Assembly (NCBI RefSeq): GCF_002072105.2
Contig: NZ_MTBC01000001.1
Location: forward strand, 248,001-312,000
Length of the DNA stretch: 64,000 nucleotides
Direction: 5' to 3'
Source: Croceivirga radicis
Lineage (GTDB): Bacteria > Bacteroidota > Bacteroidia > Flavobacteriales > Flavobacteriaceae
A program made the translations under genes and the position numbers. Positions 18,541 through 28,961 of the stretch are shown piece after piece. Position 1 is the first letter of the stretch. Each line of letters starts with the position of its first letter. The notes under the pieces are model-generated. The model had not been told where the DNA came from and made no database searches. It saw only the letters and a program-made list of their open reading frames with translations.

Positions 18541-19053
18541 ATGCGCACTAAAACACCTAGCGAATCCCGTACAATTATGACCGATATGGTTTTACCAAGT
18601 GAAACCAATCCGTTAAATAATTTATTTGGCGGCGAATTACTGGCGCGTATGGACCGTGCCGCAAGTATAGCGGCCAGACGGCACAGTAGACGAATTACGG
18701 TTACGGCTTCTGTAAATCACGTAGCATTTAATCGCTCTGTTCCTCTAGGCAGTGTTGTTACGGTAGAAGCAACCGTTTCAAGAGCATTCAATTCTTCTAT
18801 GGAAATTTATATTGATGTTTGGATGGAAGATCGGATAAGCGGTGAAAAGGTTAAAGCTAACGAAGCTATCTATACTTTTGTAGCCGTAGACGAAACCGGA
18901 ACACCTACAGAAGTGCCTAAGTTAAAACCCGAAACCGAACTAGAACAACAGCGTTATGATGCGGCACTACGCAGAAAGCAACTTAGTTTAGTGCTTGCTG
19001 GTAAAATGAAACCAAACGATGCCACAGAGCTCAAGGCTTTGTTTACAAAATAA
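18541..19053 (+). CDS. Acyl-CoA thioesterase, hotdog fold (YciA/BACH type)
   Basis: The 170-aa single hotdog-domain protein has the catalytic-site block NPLNNLFGGELLARMDRAA (about 22-40), followed by VTASVNHVAF and a VDVW-like strand (IYIDVWMED). These fit cytoplasmic acyl-CoA hydrolases of the YciA family. The C-terminus after residue 130 is charged and probably helical. I chose ATG 18541 because an upstream TTG lies inside the consensus -7 element. It converges with the aldo/keto reductase gene 6 nt away. Confidence 0.88.
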   Translation: MRTKTPSESRTIMTDMVLPSETNPLNNLFGGELLARMDRAASIAARRHSRRITVTASVNHVAFNRSVPLGSVVTVEATVSRAFNSSMEIYIDVWMEDRISGEKVKANEAIYTFVAVDETGTPTEVPKLKPETELEQQRYDAALRRKQLSLVLAGKMKPNDATELKALFTK

Positions 19054-19059
19054 TACGCC

Positions 19060-19896
19060 TTAAAAATCAAAATTATCTGGATCTGGCCCAAAACGATGCT
19101 GCTTATCCATAGCATCTAATAAGGCCATATCTTCTGCTGATAACTCAAAGTCAAATAGGGCTGCATTGGCAACAATTCGGTCCTTTTTTGAAGATTTTGG
19201 TATAGTAACCACACCTTTCTGTAGATCCCATCGCAATACAATCTGAGCAATGCTTTTGTTGTACTTTTTGGCCAACTCTTTAAAGGCATCCAACTCAAAA
19301 ATTTTACCCTGCATCATTGGGGACCAGGCTTCGTATTGTATCTGATGCTTTCTGCAAAAATCCAATAATTCTTGCTGCACCAAATACGGATGAAACTCCA
19401 TTTGGTTTACCATAGGTACTATTTCGGCAGTAGAAAGTAAATCTTCTAAATGATGTTGTAAAAAATTACTAACTCCTATGGCCCGTATTTTTTTCTCCCT
19501 ATACAATTGCTCTAAAGCTTTCCAGGTTTCCTTATATTTTCCTTTTACCGGCCAATGAATCAAATACAAGTCTAGATATTCCAATTGTAATCGCTCCAGA
19601 CTATCGTTAAAGGCTTTTATAGTACTTTCATAGCCTTGGTCTGCGTTCCATACCTTAGAAACCACAAAAATGTCTTCTCTGGCAACTTTACTCTCTTTTA
19701 TAGCCTGCCCTACACCTTCCTCATTTTTATAAATAGACGCTGTATCTATGTGCCTATAGCCAGCATCTAAAGCCCATTTTACCGCATTAATAACCTCAGT
19801 ACCGTCCTCTGACAAATAAACTCCTAATCCAAAATAAGGCATTTTAACACCATTATGTAAAGTAAACGTTCCTTGTAAGTTTGTTATTTGTTCCAT
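19060..19896 (-). CDS. Aldo/keto reductase
   Basis: The 278-aa (beta/alpha)8 NADPH-dependent oxidoreductase has the catalytic tetrad blocks: GYRHIDTASIYKNE (Asp/Tyr), VVSKVW (Lys) and LYLIHWPV (His), plus the cofactor-binding IPKSSKKDRI near residue 235. It resembles the 2,5-diketogluconate reductase/YvgN group; substrates of such enzymes cannot be read from sequence. It is the last gene of the minus-strand run from the flippase, 4 nt after the EnvC-like gene. Confidence 0.93.
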   Translation of the reverse strand: MEQITNLQGTFTLHNGVKMPYFGLGVYLSEDGTEVINAVKWALDAGYRHIDTASIYKNEEGVGQAIKESKVAREDIFVVSKVWNADQGYESTIKAFNDSLERLQLEYLDLYLIHWPVKGKYKETWKALEQLYREKKIRAIGVSNFLQHHLEDLLSTAEIVPMVNQMEFHPYLVQQELLDFCRKHQIQYEAWSPMMQGKIFELDAFKELAKKYNKSIAQIVLRWDLQKGVVTIPKSSKKDRIVANAALFDFELSAEDMALLDAMDKQHRFGPDPDNFDF

Positions 19897-19900
19897 AAGT

Positions 19901-21124
19901 CTACATTTGGTAAATCCATTGCTCTGGATTTAATTTAACGGTATTTTGATAGAGGTAAAACTTTAATTTGGTTTCGTTGTTTAACGCATTGGTATATATC
20001 TCGCCAATAGATTCCTTAACTTTTACCTTATCACCTTTTTTTACGTATACACTGGCCAGGTTAAAATACATACTAATGTAATTGCCATGCCTCACATAAA
20101 CACCTTTTTGGCCAGTTCTTAAGGACATAATCTCAATTACTTCTCCCTCAAAAATGGCTCTAGCCTTTTCGCCTTTATCGGTAGTTATGGTTACCCCATT
20201 ATTTTGATGCTTGATTCCAGGATACAATTTATCGGCATATAACCCATAACCTTGGCTTTTAACACCCTTTTCTACCGGCCAGATCAATTTTCCCTTATTT
20301 GCAGAAAAATTGTTGGCAATGAGTTTGGCCTCAGGTGTCAATTCAAACTTAGAGGAACTTTTTCCCCCAGTTTTTTTATTACTACTTGCAATTGCACTTT
20401 TAATCAAGCGGTCTATCTCGCGGTCTATCCGTTTAGATTCTTTCTGTTTGTCCGATATTATTTTGGCATATTTACTTTCATTGGAGCGAATACTTTTTAA
20501 TAAGTCTTTTTGGGACGCCACTTCTTTTGCCAATTGATTTTTAACTTGTGTATTTTCTTGTACCAATTGGTCTTTTATTTTGCGCTGCGCAACTAAATCT
20601 TTGTTTAAATCCGTAAGTTCTTGCGTGCGGGCAACAATCTGTTCGCCTTGATTCTTACGGTATTTGGTATACTGCTTTATATATTGAAGACGCTTAAAGG
20701 CTTGAAAGAAATTCTCGGCAGATAATAAGAACATGATACGGTTTTCATCCGTCTTATTTTGATACGATTTTTGAATCAGGGTAGCATATTCTTCCTTAAG
20801 TGCTTTAAGCTCTTCTCTTAGCTTACTTATTTTACGTACGTTGGCGTTAATTTGCCTATTCAATAAATTTGCTTGCTGGTTGGTTACTTTAATTAATTCT
20901 TGACTTTTATTTATTTTTTGATCTAACGCCTCCAATTGATCAAGAACATTGCCCTTTTCTTTTTTTTCTTGAAAAAGCAAACGGTTCATTTCTTTTATTT
21001 CTTTTTGTATGCGCGCTCTTTTTGCCTCTAGGACCTTTTGTTCACTAGATTGAGAAATACCCAAATAAGGTAGAAATACCAATAACCCTAACAATAACCC
21101 TTTATGTAACCGACTTATATGCAT
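19901..21124 (-). CDS. EnvC-like murein hydrolase activator (M23/LytM family)
   Basis: The 407-aa exported protein has an N-terminal signal peptide (cut near SQS), long coiled coils over about residues 25-250, and a C-terminal LytM domain (about 285-400). The M23 zinc ligands are degenerate: the usual HxxxD is HQNNG and the usual YxHL is YFNL, leaving only RHGN. Like E. coli EnvC, it probably activates amidases during septum splitting rather than cutting murein itself. It overlaps the DUF4292 lipoprotein stop by 1 nt (TAATG). Confidence 0.88.
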   Translation of the reverse strand: MHISRLHKGLLLGLLVFLPYLGISQSSEQKVLEAKRARIQKEIKEMNRLLFQEKKEKGNVLDQLEALDQKINKSQELIKVTNQQANLLNRQINANVRKISKLREELKALKEEYATLIQKSYQNKTDENRIMFLLSAENFFQAFKRLQYIKQYTKYRKNQGEQIVARTQELTDLNKDLVAQRKIKDQLVQENTQVKNQLAKEVASQKDLLKSIRSNESKYAKIISDKQKESKRIDREIDRLIKSAIASSNKKTGGKSSSKFELTPEAKLIANNFSANKGKLIWPVEKGVKSQGYGLYADKLYPGIKHQNNGVTITTDKGEKARAIFEGEVIEIMSLRTGQKGVYVRHGNYISMYFNLASVYVKKGDKVKVKESIGEIYTNALNNETKLKFYLYQNTVKLNPEQWIYQM

Positions 21125-21894
21125 TAACGAGCGTCAATATTTTTAAAACCACTTGGTATTTTGTAGGGAAAATTTAAAGTCTTACCCAATTCTATATTGC
21201 GATATTCTAGATTTATAGTAGTTTTCTCCCCTTTATTATCTATCTGAACATTTACCATATTTGGAATAATCTTATTGCTTACTTGCTGATAGGTGTAATC
21301 CATATCTAAGGATCTTGCCTCTGCATGCTGCCTTAATTCCTGTCTAGAAATCTTAAAATACTTAGAATCCACGAACAAGAAAATACTGTACAAATCTTCT
21401 TGTTTCTTTGGTGTTAGTTTATAGGTGTTGTTTACCACGTTTGTCTCATACTTATGATTTCTTAAGTCTAATATGGCATTACCCAACAACAGATTTTGTA
21501 CTTTTTCAAAATTCATTTCTGTTCCCAGCATCTCGGTAAGATATGCAAAGTCACCATCAAAATATTCATTATCCAAACGGTTATAAAAACTCACCCTATC
21601 TGGTGTAATCAATGCTTTGAACATACCAAAGGGTGCACTTAACCAAATAGCTTCATCTTTTTTCATACGTAAACTAACGGATACTGATTGATCTGCATCT
21701 GCACTTGTGTACTCAATTTTAAGCTTTCCTGTCAAGGTATTATAGTCCGTAAGGTTTTTGTAATGTTGTTGAATAATTTTTTTAGCAGTTAATGAAGGGT
21801 CTACCGTCCCAGAGGACAATACTTTAGTACTTTTACAGCCACCTATAAAAAGCAAGGCCAAGAAAACAAATCCCAAATAAATATTCCCTTTCAT
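21124..21894 (-). CDS. DUF4292 family lipoprotein (LolA/LolB-like fold probable)
   Basis: The 256-aa protein has a signal peptide with lipobox FIGGC (Cys20). The mature beta-rich body (LTGKLKIEYTSADADQSV, IWLSAPFGMFKALITPDRV) is typical of DUF4292, which resembles LolA/LolB-like lipid-binding folds. It sits between a TPR protein and the EnvC-like gene; all three are coupled (9-nt gap and 1-nt overlap). A role in outer-membrane lipoprotein or lipid handling is an inference from fold and neighbours. Confidence 0.82.
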   Translation of the reverse strand: MKGNIYLGFVFLALLFIGGCKSTKVLSSGTVDPSLTAKKIIQQHYKNLTDYNTLTGKLKIEYTSADADQSVSVSLRMKKDEAIWLSAPFGMFKALITPDRVSFYNRLDNEYFDGDFAYLTEMLGTEMNFEKVQNLLLGNAILDLRNHKYETNVVNNTYKLTPKKQEDLYSIFLFVDSKYFKISRQELRQHAEARSLDMDYTYQQVSNKIIPNMVNVQIDNKGEKTTINLEYRNIELGKTLNFPYKIPSGFKNIDAR

Positions 21895-21903
21895 ACATTC
21901 AAA

Positions 21904-22845
21904 TTAAAAACCTGGTCTTATTTTATTTTTGTAGTAGTTGGCTTTGGTTGGGTTATGCATGGCCGTATAGGCAGCAGCCAACGTATTATAAAATTTATTG
22001 GCCAGCTTTATATCATCAAATAAATAATCCAATCCACCTTCTAAAACCTCTATTGCTTGGTAATTTTTGTCTTTTTTATGTAGAGCAAGACCATAAGCAT
22101 AATAAAAATAGGGTTGTAGCGGATAAGACTCTAGAGCGGATGCTGCACGTAGTGCCACAATCCCATAATTTTCCATCTTTATTTGTTGCTCCAAGTTAAA
22201 TTGAATACTAGAAACCGGATTACCTTGTTGCCGAACTACAGTGCTTGAAAATGTTTTTTGCACATTGTCTTGTCTTCTCCTTAAGGCATCGTCTATCTTT
22301 ACGGCCAGGTTGTTTTTAAAGTCGCTATTTGTAAGTTTTTCTAGTTGTTCCTTGGCTAAAGTATAGCTGCTTAAATTGTAATAAGCCAATGCTAGATTCT
22401 TTCTTATTTTTTCGTTATCTAAATTTAAATTGTGGTCAATACCGTCCAAGTTGGTGTTTTGAGCATTTAAAAGTTCTACTAAGGAGTAGAGGTACCAATA
22501 ATTTTCTGGCTCATTGGTCAATGCTTCCAAAATAAATTCTTGCGCTTTAACAAAGGATTTATCCAAAGCATAAACCTTTCCTAGCTCATGATTTATAACA
22601 TTAGAATTGGGCTGTAGTTGTTTGGCTTCCAAAAACAAATTAATTGCCCTATCATAATTTTCGATACTCTTTTGGCGTAGACCATCAAAGAACAATTCCT
22701 GAAACCTATCGGTATAATCTCCAAGAAAGACTTCGGCAGATTCCTCTACCTGGGGTATAGAATCGTTATTGTTTTGGGCAAGGCTTTTTAGGCCTGTAAG
22801 TAAGCAGGCAACATATACACCTATAACAAAACAACTTTTCTTCAT
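21904..22845 (-). CDS. Exported tetratricopeptide-repeat protein
   Basis: The 313-aa protein has an N-terminal signal peptide (cut near LAQNNN) and several TPR-like helix pairs (AINLFLEAKQLQPNSNVINH, AQEFILEALTNEPENYWYL, the latter split across two helices). TPRs act as protein scaffolds in the periplasm; the partner is unknown. The order nucleotidyltransferase, TPR, DUF4292, EnvC-like is tight (6- and 9-nt gaps). No enzyme motif is seen. Confidence 0.8.
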   Translation of the reverse strand: MKKSCFVIGVYVACLLTGLKSLAQNNNDSIPQVEESAEVFLGDYTDRFQELFFDGLRQKSIENYDRAINLFLEAKQLQPNSNVINHELGKVYALDKSFVKAQEFILEALTNEPENYWYLYSLVELLNAQNTNLDGIDHNLNLDNEKIRKNLALAYYNLSSYTLAKEQLEKLTNSDFKNNLAVKIDDALRRRQDNVQKTFSSTVVRQQGNPVSSIQFNLEQQIKMENYGIVALRAASALESYPLQPYFYYAYGLALHKKDKNYQAIEVLEGGLDYLFDDIKLANKFYNTLAAAYTAMHNPTKANYYKNKIRPGF

Positions 22846-22851
22846 AAATTT

Positions 22852-23868
22852 TTATTCCAATGTAGAATAATCCCCAATACTTATGGTTTCAAAATTACCA
22901 TTGTATTTTACGTGATTTCCAATCATAGCATTGTCCAAATTAGCATTTTTGATAGAGGAATGCGCTTGGATTAAACTATTTTTAACGGTAGAATTCTCAA
23001 TAACGGTATGGTCTCCTATTGAAACAAAAGGGCCTACCGTAGTATTTTTAAGCACCACGTTTTCTCCTATAAAACAAGGTGGAATAATATTAGCATTCTC
23101 CTCTTTAACGGTGTCCGAAATTAATTTTTCCCCATCTTGCTCTAAGAATCCTAACATGCGCTGGTTGGTTTCTACGGTTACGTTTTTGTTACCACAATCC
23201 ATCCATTCGGCAACCTTGCCCGTTACAAAAACTTTACCGTCTGCCATCATGCGCTTAATACCATCGTTTATTTGATATTCACCCCCATTGATAATATCGT
23301 TATCCAACACGTATTGCAATTCGGTTTTTAACACACCAACATCTTTGAAGTAATAGATACCTATTACCGCTTGGTCACTTACAAATTCTTGTGGCTTCTC
23401 TACCAGTTCCACAATATGGTTCTTATCGTTTAAGTTAACCACACCATAAGCCGACGGATTATCTACTTTTTTGGTCCAAATAACACTATCCGCAGTTTTA
23501 TCTAAATCAAAATCTGCCCGTATTAGCGTATCTGCATAAGCTATTACAGCAGGGCCAGATAAAGATGGTTCTGCACACATTATGGCGTGCCCTGTACCTT
23601 TAGGATCTAGCTGTCTGTAAATTGATGCCTTAGCACCCAATTCGTGGGCAAGCTTCTCTAAACTAGTTACTACGTCCGCTCCAAAAAATGCAGGGTCTCC
23701 TAAAATAAAAGCAATTTCTTCTATAGGCTCACCCAATACTTTGGCAATATCACTCACCAGACGATGTACTATGGGTTTACCGGCAACGGGGATTAAAGGT
23801 TTTGGAACAGTTAACGTGTGTGGACGCAGTCTAGAACCACGACCCGCCATTGGTACAATGATTTTCAT
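22852..23868 (-). CDS. Sugar-phosphate nucleotidyltransferase with C-terminal hexapeptide repeats
   Basis: The 338-aa protein starts with the nucleotidyltransferase signature MAGRGSRLRPHT and PKPLIPVAGKPI. The core has AEPSLSGPAVIAYADTLI and EKPQEFVSDQAVIGIYYF. From about residue 250 there is a left-handed beta-helix (IGENVVLKN, VGPFVSIGDHTVI). It probably makes an NDP-sugar (GDP-mannose, UDP-GlcNAc or dTDP-glucose type) for envelope polysaccharides; the nucleotide and sugar cannot be assigned. It follows dut after 83 nt. Confidence 0.9.
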   Translation of the reverse strand: MKIIVPMAGRGSRLRPHTLTVPKPLIPVAGKPIVHRLVSDIAKVLGEPIEEIAFILGDPAFFGADVVTSLEKLAHELGAKASIYRQLDPKGTGHAIMCAEPSLSGPAVIAYADTLIRADFDLDKTADSVIWTKKVDNPSAYGVVNLNDKNHIVELVEKPQEFVSDQAVIGIYYFKDVGVLKTELQYVLDNDIINGGEYQINDGIKRMMADGKVFVTGKVAEWMDCGNKNVTVETNQRMLGFLEQDGEKLISDTVKEENANIIPPCFIGENVVLKNTTVGPFVSIGDHTVIENSTVKNSLIQAHSSIKNANLDNAMIGNHVKYNGNFETISIGDYSTLE

Positions 23869-23951
23869 TTATTATTCAATTAGTTGTCGTATAAAAACGA
23901 CTAATTTTTAATTTCATTTTATATCCTAAAAAGGAACTATTTATACTGCTG

Positions 23952-24386
23952 TTATTTTACACCCGTACTGCCAAAACCGCCCGCTCCACGTGCTGTTTCT
24001 GAAAGCTCGTTAACCTCTATCCATGTGGCACGTTCATGTTTGGCAATAACCAATTGGGCCACACGCTCACCATTTTCAATGGTAAATTCTTCATTGGACA
24101 AATTCACCAAAATAACACCAACCTCACCTCGGTAATCGGCATCTACTGTTCCCGGGGCATTAAGTACGGTAATCCCTTTTTTGGCCGCCAGACCACTTCT
24201 AGGACGTACTTGGGCTTCATAACCTACAGGTAGTTCTATAAACAAACCTGTTTTAACAATGGTTCGTTCTAAGGGTTTTAGCAGGATTGGCTCCTCTATG
24301 TTAGCCCTTAAATCCATACCTGCAGACGCCAACGTTTCGTAATGCGGTAAAGCATGAGCCGATTTATTTATGATTTTAATTTCCAC
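23952..24386 (-). CDS. dut: dUTP diphosphatase (dUTPase)
   Basis: The 144-aa trimeric-type dUTPase shows all five motifs: AGMDLRA (23-29), [31 protein letters not shown] and the C-terminal GAGGFGSTG arm. It hydrolyses dUTP to dUMP, preventing uracil incorporation and feeding thymidylate synthesis. The start overlaps the flippase gene end by 11 nt. Confidence 0.97.
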   Translation of the reverse strand: MEIKIINKSAHALPHYETLASAGMDLRANIEEPILLKPLERTIVKTGLFIELPVGYEAQVRPRSGLAAKKGITVLNAPGTVDADYRGEVGVILVNLSNEEFTIENGERVAQLVIAKHERATWIEVNELSETARGAGGFGSTGVK

Positions 24387-25839
24387 GTTTTATGAATATT
24401 GCTTTTAACTTATCGCCTTCCATCTTATAAATGACCCCCAAAAATAGGCAAAGCAAAAAGGAACCAACGATTAAGTTACGGTTAAAAATATAGAATGATG
24501 AAAAGGAGAATAGTATAGATACCCCTCCGTAAAATATAATCTTTCTCATATTGTAGGGTACAGGATACAATTTTTTACCCATGTAATAACTTAAACACAT
24601 CATTGCGGTATACGCGCATAAGGTTGCTATTGCAGAGGCCATATACCCTATTTTGGGTATAAAAATAATATTGATGGCCAAGGTAATGATAGCACCTATT
24701 ACCGATATAAAAGCACCATAGCGTGTTTTATCCGTAACCTTATACCAAACGGACAGATTGTGATAAATACCCAAAAAGAAATTGGCAAGCACTATAAACG
24801 GTACAATTTTTAATGCTTCCCAATAAGCTTCATTGGGGATTAAAACCAATTTAATAACATCGGCAAAGACAACTACTACTAGTAAAATTATACTCCCAAA
24901 TATGACAAAATAATCCGTGATTTGAGCATAGCCTTTTTGCGGATTTTTAGAATCTGCATGACTAAAAAAGAAAGGTTCTATACCCAATCTAAAGGCTGTA
25001 GAAAAAAGCGTCATAAAAACGGCTAGTTTATAACATCCAGAGTATTTTCCTATTTCTGATTTAGATATATCTGCTGGCAACAGCCACTCTAATAAATACC
25101 GGTCAAAAACTTCATTTATAGTATAGGCAACTCCCGCAACTAATACGGGCATGGCATAACGCATCATACGCCTCCATAGCGTGGTCTCAAAAATATACTT
25201 GGTATCTAGGTAAATACCGCCTACCCACAAAAAGGCGATTCCGCTAGAAATGGCATTGGCTATAAAAACATATTCTACTTGAAAATCCTCTACAAAAATG
25301 GCCCGCCACAAGGCATTATCACTTTCTTGTAACTTGGGTAGAATAGCCAAAAAGAATAAATTGAGAAATAAATTTATTGCCACTGTAGTAACCTTTACCA
25401 CCGCATAACGCATAGGGCGCTCTTTCGCCCGCAACCAGGCAAATGGGATAATGGTCAATGCATCAAAAGCCAAGACCGCTACAACGATTAAAAACAAGGT
25501 GTTGTCTAACTCTAAAAGCGTTGCGATACCCGATTTAAAAATCCAAGAAATTATGACAAAACCTAATGTAGTAGCTGCTACACTTATTAAACTAGTAGAA
25601 ATTACATTTTCTTTGTTAGCCTCTTTATTAAAAAAACGAAAAAAAGCCGTCTCCATTCCATAGGCTAATACCACATTGCAAATGGCAATAAAAGTAAATA
25701 CCAAAGAGGTTTCACCATAGGTACTGGTATTCATAACCCCAGTATGAAAAGGCACTAGAATAAATGAGAGTATCCGTGGTAAAACCGTGGCCAAACCATA
25801 AATAAATGTTTGTTTAAACAGTTTGTTGAGGATGCTCAA
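24376..25839 (-). CDS. Polysaccharide flippase-like membrane protein (MOP/Wzx family)
   Basis: The 487-aa integral membrane protein has about 12-14 TM helices and starts with the Wzx/PST motif [18 protein letters not shown]. It resembles lipid-linked oligosaccharide flippases of the MOP superfamily. It is the first gene of the run flippase-dut-nucleotidyltransferase. Its substrate is unknown; it lies far from the polysaccharide cluster at 56-64 kb, so it is not obviously the exporter for that product. Confidence 0.88.
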   Translation of the reverse strand: MSILNKLFKQTFIYGLATVLPRILSFILVPFHTGVMNTSTYGETSLVFTFIAICNVVLAYGMETAFFRFFNKEANKENVISTSLISVAATTLGFVIISWIFKSGIATLLELDNTLFLIVVAVLAFDALTIIPFAWLRAKERPMRYAVVKVTTVAINLFLNLFFLAILPKLQESDNALWRAIFVEDFQVEYVFIANAISSGIAFLWVGGIYLDTKYIFETTLWRRMMRYAMPVLVAGVAYTINEVFDRYLLEWLLPADISKSEIGKYSGCYKLAVFMTLFSTAFRLGIEPFFFSHADSKNPQKGYAQITDYFVIFGSIILLVVVVFADVIKLVLIPNEAYWEALKIVPFIVLANFFLGIYHNLSVWYKVTDKTRYGAFISVIGAIITLAINIIFIPKIGYMASAIATLCAYTAMMCLSYYMGKKLYPVPYNMRKIIFYGGVSILFSFSSFYIFNRNLIVGSFLLCLFLGVIYKMEGDKLKAIFIKRGN

Positions 25840-25861
25840 TTGGGTAGATGTTTAACAGAAA

Positions 25862-25882
25862 CCCCGAAGTAGAACTTCGGGG
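25862..25882 (-). terminator. Terminator-like hairpin after the lipoprotein gene
   Basis: CCCCGAAGT (25862-25870) pairs perfectly with ACTTCGGGG (25874-25882). On the minus strand only TTT follows, so termination may be partial. It separates the upstream lipoprotein gene from the flippase operon. Confidence 0.65.
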
Positions 25883-25914
25883 AAATTTAAAAGATAAAGG
25901 TACACATTTTAGGC

Positions 25915-26397
25915 CTATTGATACATTTTTGGCTTTAGTTCCTTTACGTTATCAATTTTAAGATATTTGAGTTCACCGTTTTCTGTATAACTAATCACAC
26001 ATTCATTTTCTGACAGCTCAAATGGATTTTCCTTTTGTAATTTTGGAGGTTTGTTACCTACCTCTTTCTTTGGGTCTGCATGCATTACAATGTCTGGTTT
26101 ATCCATTTTATTACTAAAATTTGCTTCAGCATACATTTCATCTGAATTCTTCACCATTTTTAAATCCGCAACTTTGCCCCTAAAAAAAGCTTGGGCAAAG
26201 GTTACCCCTTCTTTATCTAATTGCCCAACGGGAATTTTAAGTTTGGTGCCAGAACCACTTTCTGCCCTACCACCTGCCCAATACTGGCAGGTAACATCAC
26301 CTGTTGTAAATGGGGCTTCCTTAACAAAGGTTTTTTGCGACGAACAACTACTAAGCGTAAAAATCAAACTAAAAAATATATAGGAAAACCATTTCAT
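25915..26397 (-). CDS. Lipoprotein of unknown function
   Basis: The 160-aa protein has a signal peptide and lipobox LSSC (Cys18), followed by SSQKTFVKEAP. The mature domain contains TGDVTCQYWAGGRAESGSG and ends in KELKPKMYQ; the mix of strands and polar loops suggests a small periplasm-facing domain. It lies alone between the ATP synthase terminator and the flippase operon, with a hairpin after its stop. No family was recognised. Confidence 0.75.
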   Translation of the reverse strand: MKWFSYIFFSLIFTLSSCSSQKTFVKEAPFTTGDVTCQYWAGGRAESGSGTKLKIPVGQLDKEGVTFAQAFFRGKVADLKMVKNSDEMYAEANFSNKMDKPDIVMHADPKKEVGNKPPKLQKENPFELSENECVISYTENGELKYLKIDNVKELKPKMYQ

Positions 26398-26450
26398 TTT
26401 GTACTATTTATTATTCTTATAAAGATAGAAAACCAAAATTAGTGCCAAAC

Positions 26451-26480
26451 AAAAAAAGCCCCTGAAATATTTCAGGGGCT
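26451..26480 (-). terminator. Intrinsic terminator of the ATP synthase operon
   Basis: An 11-bp perfect stem (26457-26467 with 26470-26480) is followed on the minus strand by T7 (A7 at 26451-26457). It lies 23 nt beyond the atpG stop. Confidence 0.92.
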
Positions 26481-26502
26481 TTAGTAGAACAAAACGTTCT
26501 TA

Positions 26503-27363
26503 TTAGTTGTTTAAAGCTTCTGCTCCACCAACGATTTCTAGGATTTCGTTAGTAATAGCTGCTTGTCTAGCCTTGTTGTACGTTAAGGTTAACTGGTCTC
26601 TTAACTCACCGGCATTATCTGTAGCCTTGTGCATAGCTGTCATACGTGCACCATGCTCACTAGCAAAAGAATCTCTAATTCCTTTGTACAATTGTGTTTT
26701 TAAGGACTTAGGGATTAACTGCTCAATAATCTCTGGCTTAGAAGGCTCAAAAACGTAATCTGAAGCAACTACATCACCTTCTGATGCAACCGGTACAATA
26801 GGTAAAAATTGCTCAGTGGTAACCACCTGTGTTGCGGCATTCTTGAACTTATTATAGATGATAAGTATTTTATCGTATTCACCGGCCACAAAACGTTGCA
26901 TTAAATCTTCAGCAATTACTGCTACATTTTCAAAAGTTAAGTCATCAAAAATCGAACTATGGTTAGCAATTACCGTGTCTGCTTTAGTAAGGGCATCATT
27001 GGCTTTTTTACCTATGGCAACAAAGTCTACTTGCTTACCTTGATATTGTTGCTTTAAAGCTGTTGTTTGTTTAATGATATTAGCATTAAACGCACCACAA
27101 AGACCTCTGTTAGAAGTAATGGCAACAACCAAAACCTTATTAACCTCTCTGTTTTCTGCATAAGCACTGCCAGCATCACCTTCTAAACTAGCACTTAAAC
27201 TTTGCAACAACTCCGTTAATTTATCTGCATAAGGACGCATAGCGGTAATGGCGTCTTGCGCTTTTTTAAGCTTAGCAGCAGATACCATTTTCATGGCACT
27301 GGTAATCTGCATGGTAGACTTTACCGATGAAATCCTATTACGTATTTCTTTAAGATTTGCCAT
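26503..27363 (-). CDS. atpG: ATP synthase F1 gamma subunit
   Basis: The 286-aa central-stalk subunit has the family N-terminus LKEIRNRISSVKSTMQITSAMKMV (split here over two helices) and C-terminus ARQAAITNEILEIVGGAEA. It rotates inside alpha3beta3 and couples proton flow to catalysis. It is the last gene of the operon, 15 nt after atpA, with a terminator behind it. The beta and epsilon genes (atpD, atpC), often next in other phyla, are absent, as is normal for Bacteroidota. Confidence 0.97.
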   Translation of the reverse strand: MANLKEIRNRISSVKSTMQITSAMKMVSAAKLKKAQDAITAMRPYADKLTELLQSLSASLEGDAGSAYAENREVNKVLVVAITSNRGLCGAFNANIIKQTTALKQQYQGKQVDFVAIGKKANDALTKADTVIANHSSIFDDLTFENVAVIAEDLMQRFVAGEYDKILIIYNKFKNAATQVVTTEQFLPIVPVASEGDVVASDYVFEPSKPEIIEQLIPKSLKTQLYKGIRDSFASEHGARMTAMHKATDNAGELRDQLTLTYNKARQAAITNEILEIVGGAEALNN

Positions 27364-27378
27364 CCTTTAGATTAAAAT

Positions 27379-28959
27379 TTAAGCTTTATATTTTGCAGAA
27401 AGTTCTTTACTAACAGCTGTTAAAGTTTCTATAACCTCATCTGTAAGTTTACCTGCTTTTAAGGTATCTAAAACACCTCTGTGTTTAGCATTTAAGAACT
27501 CTAAGTAATCTCTTTCGAACTCTTTTACTTTATCTACCGGCACATCTCTTAGCAAGTTCTTAGAACCAGCAAAAATAATAGCCACCTGGTCTTCTACCGT
27601 AAATGGGTCGTTCTGCGCTTGCTTTAAGATTTCTACGTTACGCTTACCTTTTTCAATTACGTTTAAGGTAGCTGCATCCAAGTCAGAACCAAACTTAGCA
27701 AATGCTTCTAGTTCACGGAATTGTGCCTGGTCTAATTTAAGCGTACCAGATACTTTCTTCATTGATTTAATCTGGGCAGAACCACCTACACGAGATACAG
27801 AGATACCTACGTTAATTGCAGGACGTACACCTTGGTTAAATAAATCTTGCTCTAAGAATATCTGACCATCTGTAATAGAAATTACGTTGGTTGGGATATA
27901 GGCAGAAACGTCACCTGCTTGTGTTTCAATAATTGGCAATGCGGTTAAAGAACCACCTCCCTTTACGATTGGCTTTAACGATTCTGGCAAATCGTTCATG
28001 TTCTTTGCAATTTCATCATCCGCAATAACCTTAGCCGCACGCTCTAATAATCTTGAGTGCAAGTAGAAAACGTCACCAGGGTAAGCCTCACGTCCTGGTG
28101 GTCTTCTTAATAACAAAGACACCTCACGGTAAGCAACGGCTTGCTTGGACAAATCATCATAAACAATCAATGCGGGTCTACCCGTATCACGGAAGTACTC
28201 ACCTATTGCAGCACCGGCAAATGGCGCATATACTTGCATTGGCGCAGGATCAGATGCGTTTGCGGCTACAATTGTAGTATACGCTAAAGCACCTTTTTCT
28301 TCTAAAGTTTTTGCAATTGCAGCAACGGTAGAAGCTTTTTGACCTACAGCAACGTAGATACAGTATACAGGTTCACCTGCATCATAAAATTCTTTTTGGT
28401 TTAGAATGGTATCTATACAAACGGTTGTTTTACCTGTTTGACGGTCACCAATAACCAACTCACGCTGACCACGACCAATAGGAATCATGGCATCAATAGA
28501 TTTGATACCTGTTTGCATTGGCTCATTTACTGGTTGACGGAAGATTACTCCAGGCGCTTTACGCTCTAGTGGCATCTCATAAGTGTCTCCAGAAATTGGA
28601 CCTTTACCATCTATAGGGTTACCTAAAGTATCTACAACACGACCAACGATACCTTCACCAACTTTGATGGAAGCAATACGTTGTGTACGCTTAACAGTAG
28701 CACCTTCAACGATTTCTTTTGAAGGACCTAAAAGTACCACACCTACGTTATCTTCTTCTAAGTTTAATACGATACCTTGCATACCGCCATCAAACTCTAC
28801 CAACTCACCATATTGTGCGTTAGATAGACCGTAAACACGTGCAATACCATCACCTACTTGAAGTACAGTACCCACTTCATCTAAAGAAGCAGATGCTTCA
28901 AATCCCGATAATTGCTCTTTTAAGATTGCTGATACCTCAGCTGCTTTTACTGCTGCCAT
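27379..28959 (-). CDS. atpA: ATP synthase F1 alpha subunit
   Basis: The 526-aa protein has the Walker A GDRQTGKT, the arginine-finger region [17 protein letters not shown] and [16 protein letters not shown]. It forms the non-catalytic nucleotide-binding half of the F1 hexamer. It starts 2 nt after atpH and precedes atpG by 15 nt. All conserved blocks are intact. Confidence 0.98.
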   Translation of the reverse strand: MAAVKAAEVSAILKEQLSGFEASASLDEVGTVLQVGDGIARVYGLSNAQYGELVEFDGGMQGIVLNLEEDNVGVVLLGPSKEIVEGATVKRTQRIASIKVGEGIVGRVVDTLGNPIDGKGPISGDTYEMPLERKAPGVIFRQPVNEPMQTGIKSIDAMIPIGRGQRELVIGDRQTGKTTVCIDTILNQKEFYDAGEPVYCIYVAVGQKASTVAAIAKTLEEKGALAYTTIVAANASDPAPMQVYAPFAGAAIGEYFRDTGRPALIVYDDLSKQAVAYREVSLLLRRPPGREAYPGDVFYLHSRLLERAAKVIADDEIAKNMNDLPESLKPIVKGGGSLTALPIIETQAGDVSAYIPTNVISITDGQIFLEQDLFNQGVRPAINVGISVSRVGGSAQIKSMKKVSGTLKLDQAQFRELEAFAKFGSDLDAATLNVIEKGKRNVEILKQAQNDPFTVEDQVAIIFAGSKNLLRDVPVDKVKEFERDYLEFLNAKHRGVLDTLKAGKLTDEVIETLTAVSKELSAKYKA

Positions 28960-28961
28960 TG

